Positions 59,801-64,000 of a DNA stretch of 64,000 bases are shown piece by piece. The stretch is from Deuterostichococcus epilithicus (lineage: Eukaryota > Chlorophyta > Trebouxiophyceae > Prasiolales > Stichococcaceae), in NCBI GenBank assembly GCA_033439295.1, contig JAVTLE010000016.1, forward strand, positions 2,170,001 through 2,234,000. The letters run 5' to 3'. How positions within the stretch are numbered: position 1 is the first letter of the stretch; each line of letters opens with the position of its first letter. The translations under genes were made by a program, and so were the position numbers. The notes under the pieces are model-generated. The model worked only from the letters and a program-made list of their open reading frames with translations. It made no database searches and had not been told where the DNA came from.

Positions 59801-60412
59801 GGCCCGGCTGCACCGCGCCGCGAGCACGAATACCAGCATGGAGTGGGCGCACGCATGCCGCAGCGCCACTGGCTCCGCGCCGCCGCGAGCCGCCTCGAGG
59901 TAAACGTCTGTGCCCTCGCGTCGCAGGACCGCCAAAAAGGAGCTGCCGCCAGGAGTAGCGCACAGAAGGCCGGCCCCTTCGCCGCCGGCGCCCGCAGCGG
60001 CGAAGCACGCCTCCGGCATGGAGCCCAGCGGCAGCAGCTGCAGCCGGCCACTGGTCGCCGAGCCCGGAGCGAAATCGGCTTGCGCCAGCGCCGCCACCAC
60101 GGTGCACGGCGCTGCTGCAGCGCTGGCGTCGCAGAAGTCGAGGCGCCGTGCGGCGGCTGGCTGTTGCGCTGGTTCCTGTTCTGACGCCAGCAGGCGCGCC
60201 GGCGGCGACGCTGTCAGCCGCAGGTGAAGCGACGGCGGCGACAGCCCTTGCTGGGAGTGTGTGTCTGGTGTGTCTGCTTCCTGAGCGGCCGACCCTTGCC
60301 GGTGCGCCGGCGTTCGTGCAATCAGGCTGGGCAGTAACCCCGTTGGACCGTCGTCGTTGCTGGCCATAGCGGCACTGGGCCGCCCGGGCCGGCTCACTGC
60401 CATTTGGTGCAC
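53807..60412 (-). CDS. SET-domain protein with intact catalytic motifs and SIM-like motifs
   Basis: Exons: 60412-59592, 59393-59081 (helix VRAAMREVDTVKQTLQRLD), about 58824-58664, 58400-57564, 57329 to about 57080 (NLS GRPKRKAKDF), about 56.85 kb (Ala/Glu helix), about 56291-56160 (pre-SET DLARYHLRLDARTWTTRLDD), 55727-55611, 55312-55096, 54729-54552, 54271-54238, 53992-53807 (TGA). The SET core reads FGMRVTALEQIPAGSFIAEY, GEYLSEAECEGREE, AFAIDARYCGNTMRYLNHSC, EPN, GEELLLDY and post-SET CKKCMCGTPSCRG; all key signatures are present. Three SUMO-interaction-like motifs stand in acidic context: VDLLSSDDEAE, DDVDVIDLSGGD and DDDSDVICLGE. No clear B3 block was found, unlike the other two SET genes. 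Expected role: nuclear lysine methyltransferase. Parts of 59.0-58.6 and 57.0-56.2 kb are uncertain. The intron after 56160 needs a GC donor. Confidence 0.78.
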
Positions 60413-61731
60413 GGCGTCACATGAGCTTCCTGGGCATCACGCGTGCAGAGATGCACTTGCGACTTTCCTTCAGCAGTTCACCCTAAATTTCGAGGCAGTC
60501 CCCAGCAAGACGCTGTTGCATCCGTGCAGGTTGACCTTGGCGTCGCTGCACAGCAGCGATGAACTGCCCGTCAGAAAGTACACGGGAATGCACATCAGCA
60601 TGGTCGCTCAGGCACAGCAGGAAGTCTGGTCAGCTCCCTCTTTCGGTATGCAGCAGGCTGTTCGAGAGTCTAACCTGCCTAGGACAACGCACCAGGACAC
60701 TACATAGCACACCCAGCTTCCAGATGGAGCTGATAAGGCCGCCGGATGGTAGCGCGCGCGGCTGTGCGAAACTCTCTGAGGTGGGTCAATGCGTCAATCC
60801 TTCCTCCGAGCTGATAGAGAAAGTTCAACGACTCGAGATGCCCCGCAGGCCGGTTCGCGGAGAGCTCTAGGGGCTAAGTGCTCATCGATCGGTGCTTTTG
60901 GTCCCAGGCAAGAGTAGGTGCGGCACCACAGAGTGTGTTTTGCTGTGCACAATCATGCACGGCAACCTGCATTTCCGTGCAGGGCGGCGAAGTTTGATGC
61001 ATGGAAACCTCAGCGGCCGAACAAATGTTTCCTGCATGCTTGAGTAGCCGTCTTAATCTTCCCCTTTGCTGTCCCGTGGACGGAAACAACTTACAAAGGG
61101 CAGACGGGAGAGCATCACTCAAGTGAAGCCTGCAGCTGCGCTGCATGTAAGGCCTGCTTGGCATGGCGTCTAGCAGCGTACAGCGTACGGCTGCGTGTGT
61201 GCAAATGCTGCGGTGGATGTGTGTTCTAGCGTCTGGAACTCAGACGCAGGTGTTGCTAGCGGATGCAGTTGCCGTGCTGCTGTACCCTCCAGTTTCAGAG
61301 TGCAGCCTGCCTGGCAGGCGGGTGGATGCACTCAAGCGGGGTCGGTCAAACATGGTGCAGTTGCCTGATTGCGAGCTAGGTGATGGAATGGTGCATGAAC
61401 ATGCGCCTGCGAAGCGTCACATATTTTGCAGGCAGACTGCTGATGGCGAAGACGAGAAACTCCTTACGAACCAGTGGCTGAGGCAAAGGCCTGGCCAGGG
61501 CTGAGGCAAAGGCCAAGAAGAACACATCAGAGCGTTTAGAACTGCCGTGGCCAAAGGCTTCGGCACCACAGCAAAGTCAAGCTTGTTGTCTCAATACTAG
61601 ATCGCAAAGTTGCATGGGCTGGAGCGCGTCGAGCAGCAGCGAGGCCGCTGCCAACATCGCAGTTGGCGGAGTCGCAGCCCGGGACCTCTGCAAGTGCGGC
61701 AGGTGGGGGAGACATGTCCTCCAGTCTCTTG
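60413..61731. other. Region between the SET gene start and the next gene
   Basis: Promoter side of the SET gene. It includes a plus-strand ORF at 61163-61504 (113 codons, MASSSVQRTAACVQMLRW), which has no recognised domain, no splice support and only modest codon bias. Otherwise I see nothing. Confidence 0.3.
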
Positions 61732-62400
61732 TCACTTCTTGCCGCCAAATGAGCCTGGGCCGCCACCAGACTTCTCCTCCTTCTTGGCCTTTGCCGCCGC
61801 CCTCTTGGCATCCTTTGCCTTGCCGCCTGCAGATGTGGAGAAGGTGTTGAGCATAGCGCATCAGCCACAGGCGGCTAGCATATGTGTCTCAGCACGCCAG
61901 ATCACAGACAACTAACCGCGCCGACCGTGTTAGCAAGACAAAAGTACTGCCACGCTTGCAGGAACCAGGGAACTTCAGCAAGTGCGCACCCTTCGGCGCA
62001 TTCATGACCTGTGCAGACAAGCACGACTCTGAGACATGCCGTCACGCAAGAACGGCCATCGTAGCACTGTTCAGCAACTGTGTGTGCATGCATGCATCCT
62101 TCGCCAGCTCAAGAGAAGGGGGACACCGATTTTGCATTGGACTTTGGTTTGAATGCTTCTTTCGGTGCCTGCAGATACACAGCACCCATAAGCTTGAAGC
62201 GCCAATTTATGTCAGTGAATGAACAATTGCAATCATCACAGTGCCTGCTCTGATGGAGCCTTCATCAATTGCTCTACCATTTGGTCAACAAACCTGACGC
62301 CTAGCAAACACTTCAGGACACCGCGTGTCTGCGCTCACCATGATGTCGCTCTTGAGCGTGGACGCGTCTACAAGTACGAACAGATGCTCGACGTGATATC
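61732..62400 (-). CDS. 3' exons of an unidentified gene with Lys/Ala-rich tail
   Basis: The last exon 61826-61732 is well supported: a CAG acceptor, then GGKAKDAKRAAAKAKKEEKS and GGGPGSFGGKK, ending in TGA. Likely upstream pieces on the same strand are VMNAPKGAHLLK (about 62.0 kb), APKEAFKPKSNAKS ending at a GT donor (about 62.13-62.17 kb) and HVEHLFVLVDASTLKSDIM ending at a GTGAGC donor (about 62.34-62.4 kb). The 5' end was not found; it may lie toward 62.75 kb (MDVYLVLAQEIASL). The basic tail suggests nucleic-acid or ribosome association, but the family is unknown. Confidence 0.35.
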
Positions 62401-63197
62401 GGCAGCGGAAATGGCAGTCGTGCCCGTGAGCTGCTACTTACTGCGGCTTTCGGTGGGGCCTATGCAGCTCAGATAGTTCGAGCTCGAGGTGGGTAAACCC
62501 TGAAATCCAGGAGGATGACGTGAAAAGCCCTAGGCGTGCTCTGCCTGCTGTGCACCCGCTTGCACACACGCACAGACCCAGCCTGTTTTGCAGACTCTAG
62601 CAAATCGGAGCTCGCCATGTTGTCAGTGTCCTGAACCTTGCAGCGTCCGCGCAACCTTGATTGCCTGCAAGAAGCACCGCACGTACCGGAAGAAAATGCA
62701 CAAAGAGGCGATCTCCTGCGCTAATACCAGATACACATCCATCATGAGGGAACTTACATATTAGCTTTCAGGAGCTTTGGCGGTTGCTCCATCTTTGCTG
62801 AGACAAAGTGAGTCCAAAGACATCCCTTGCAGAAGGGCTTGTGCACGTCCATGTGCGAGTGAACGTGCTATGGCAAGAAGAGCTGGTGGTCTCATCATGT
62901 ATCTATGTCATATCAAACACATACATCATGATTGTACCCTGAACAGGCCATATGCACCAGCATGGCAGCCGCGTCCGCATGTGACCCGCAGCGCTCGCGG
63001 CCGAAAGTCACACGGGGCTGCCGGGCAGCGCGGGCCAGACAGATATTTATACACAGGCGGGCTCGCAGCCACCTGCACTTCCGGCTGCGCCTGCGCCTGC
63101 GCCTCTTGGCGAGCACAGCCCGCTGCTGCAGCCATTGCTCGCCCTGCGGCTGTCAGCCTCGCTAGCGCCGGTGCTAGCCACAGCCACAGCCGCGTCA
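62401..63197. other. Region between the unidentified gene and the right-edge gene
   Basis: Probably holds the unresolved 5' exons of the minus-strand gene and the promoter of the plus-strand gene. AGATATTTATACA at 63040-63052 is a TATA-like string about 150 bp before ATG 63198. Confidence 0.3.
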
Positions 63198-64000
63198 ATG
63201 CAGCACACGGGCGCGCAGCAGGCGTCAGCGCCAGCAGCCGAAGCTGACGGGACCCCGGCGGAGCATGGCGGCAGTGGTGGCAGCAGCAGCGACAGCAGCG
63301 ACAGCGGCGATGCCAGCAGCAGCAGTGAAGATGAGGAACACTTGGGCGCGACTCAAGATAGCTTGGACTCGGATGGCGAGCCACTTTCGCCGCAAAAGAA
63401 GATGCAGCGGAAGCTCCAGCGGTGGCGCGAGGTGAGACTGTGCACCAGCTGCAAGATGCCTCATCGTCGACTTCGTTTGTTCAGCCCGAGGAACTGCAGA
63501 CCTGTGGAACATGCATCCGGGTATGCAGAGCAGGGGAATGCTTGAAGGATTATTATTATTATTATCGTTCAACTGAATGGTACCACTCCAGTGATCTGCC
63601 AGCATTGCCTCGCTACAAACTGCCTTGTGTGTAGGCGGGCCCGTCAGAGGCGGCAAAGGCGTTTCTCAGCCCTGACCGCCCCAGAGAGACCGTGCACGTG
63701 CTCTTCTTCAGCAGCTCCCCTGCAAAGCGACAGTTGCTGCAGAAGAGCGCCACTGGCTGCTGCGACATCAGAACCTGGATCGCAGGCCCTGGGCGGGCCA
63801 GAGTCTCCCGCTACTCTGGCGCCCCAGAGGCTAAGGCACGGGACCAGCAGCTGCCGCGCGGGTGCATCGTGCGCCAATCACTGCTCCACTGCACGATCGT
63901 CGCCATGATGGTGTGCCCCGGCCCACGCTGGTGCAATGCCGCCACGCACATATGTGTACGCCCCGGCGATGGCGGCAGCAGGCAGGGCAGGTATGTCATG
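63198..64000 (+). CDS. N-terminal part of a gene sharing a module with the B3-SET protein (cut by right edge)
   Basis: Exon 1 is 63198-63431 (78 codons) with an acidic Ser-rich stretch (SSSDSSDSGDASSSSEDEEH) and a basic end (SPQKKMQRKLQRWRE), ending at a GTGAGA donor. Exon 2 starts at 63635 after a TAG acceptor, phase 0, and reads AGPSEAAKAFLSPDRPRETV, SSPAKRQLLQKSATGCCDIR, TWIAGPGRA. The B3-SET gene has AGPSVAARAFLSPERRCQDM, GGSPAKRQTTKKSAAGCCDI, RTWVTGRGR at an exon that also starts with AGPS in phase 0. The two are therefore homologous here, and this is probably the start of another family member. The module itself is not one I recognise. Confidence 0.6.
63549..63565 (+). repeat. (ATT)n microsatellite
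   Basis: Five and two-thirds ATT units in the first intron of the right-edge gene. Confidence 0.9.

Noticed and set aside
60148-60412. B3-like domain at the N-terminus of the third SET gene
   Set aside because: The strand-rich segment lacks the GW..L...L.L..G block seen in the other repeats, so I left it unnamed.
1-64000. Mobile elements, reverse transcriptase, transposase or viral structural genes
   Set aside because: No matching motifs, terminal repeats or target duplications were seen in any frame I read.

Overview
The window looks like nuclear DNA of a green alga (core chlorophyte; the species cannot be fixed from sequence). It is GC-rich, its genes are cut into many short exons by introns of roughly 65-450 bp with GT-AG and some GC-AG borders, its proteins are full of Ala, Gln, Pro and Gly runs, and it mixes plant-type regulators (bZIP, B3-like domains, CCCH zinc finger, SET) with an eukaryotic acyltransferase-3 gene. 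No tRNA, rRNA, CRISPR array, complete transposon or viral element was recognised. Three isolated N bases mark unresolved consensus positions. All gene models were spliced by eye from reading frame, splice borders and intron phase, with no transcript evidence.

Layout, left to right. 1-1805 (-): RS-rich CCCH zinc-finger gene cut by the left edge. 2459-7322 (+) and 8120-14763 (-): convergent paralogues sharing a split B3-like domain with matching exon phases. 16105-16946 (-): a short gene copying the tail of the second one. 17473-21060 (+): acyltransferase-3 family membrane enzyme. 21752-23600 (-): Ala-rich coiled-coil gene with a frame break. 23739-24400 (+): orphan ORF. 24598-33422 (-): large gene with five B3-like repeats followed by an intact-looking SET domain. 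34371-38949 (-): bZIP transcription factor. 40875-46903 (-): second B3-like/SET gene whose SET core has lost its catalytic signatures. 47629-49983 and 50381-52937 (+): tandem twin genes of exactly 386 codons each, membrane-anchored and methyltransferase-like. 53807-60412 (-): third SET gene, core motifs intact, with SUMO-interaction-like motifs. 61732-62400 (-): tail of an unidentified gene. 63198-64000 (+): start of another gene sharing an N-terminal module with the B3-SET gene; it runs off the right edge.

The main message is a local expansion of one chromatin or DNA-binding family. B3-like repeats, a shared pre-SET segment and SET domains recur in several genes on both strands in different states: intact, degenerate, truncated and tail-only. 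I know of no described B3-repeat plus SET fusion, so the 24.6-33.4 kb gene is the strongest candidate for something undescribed. The B3 assignments rest on pattern only (a strand block ending in LxIP-type residues, then a GW..L...L.L..G..V.L block) and need profile searches.
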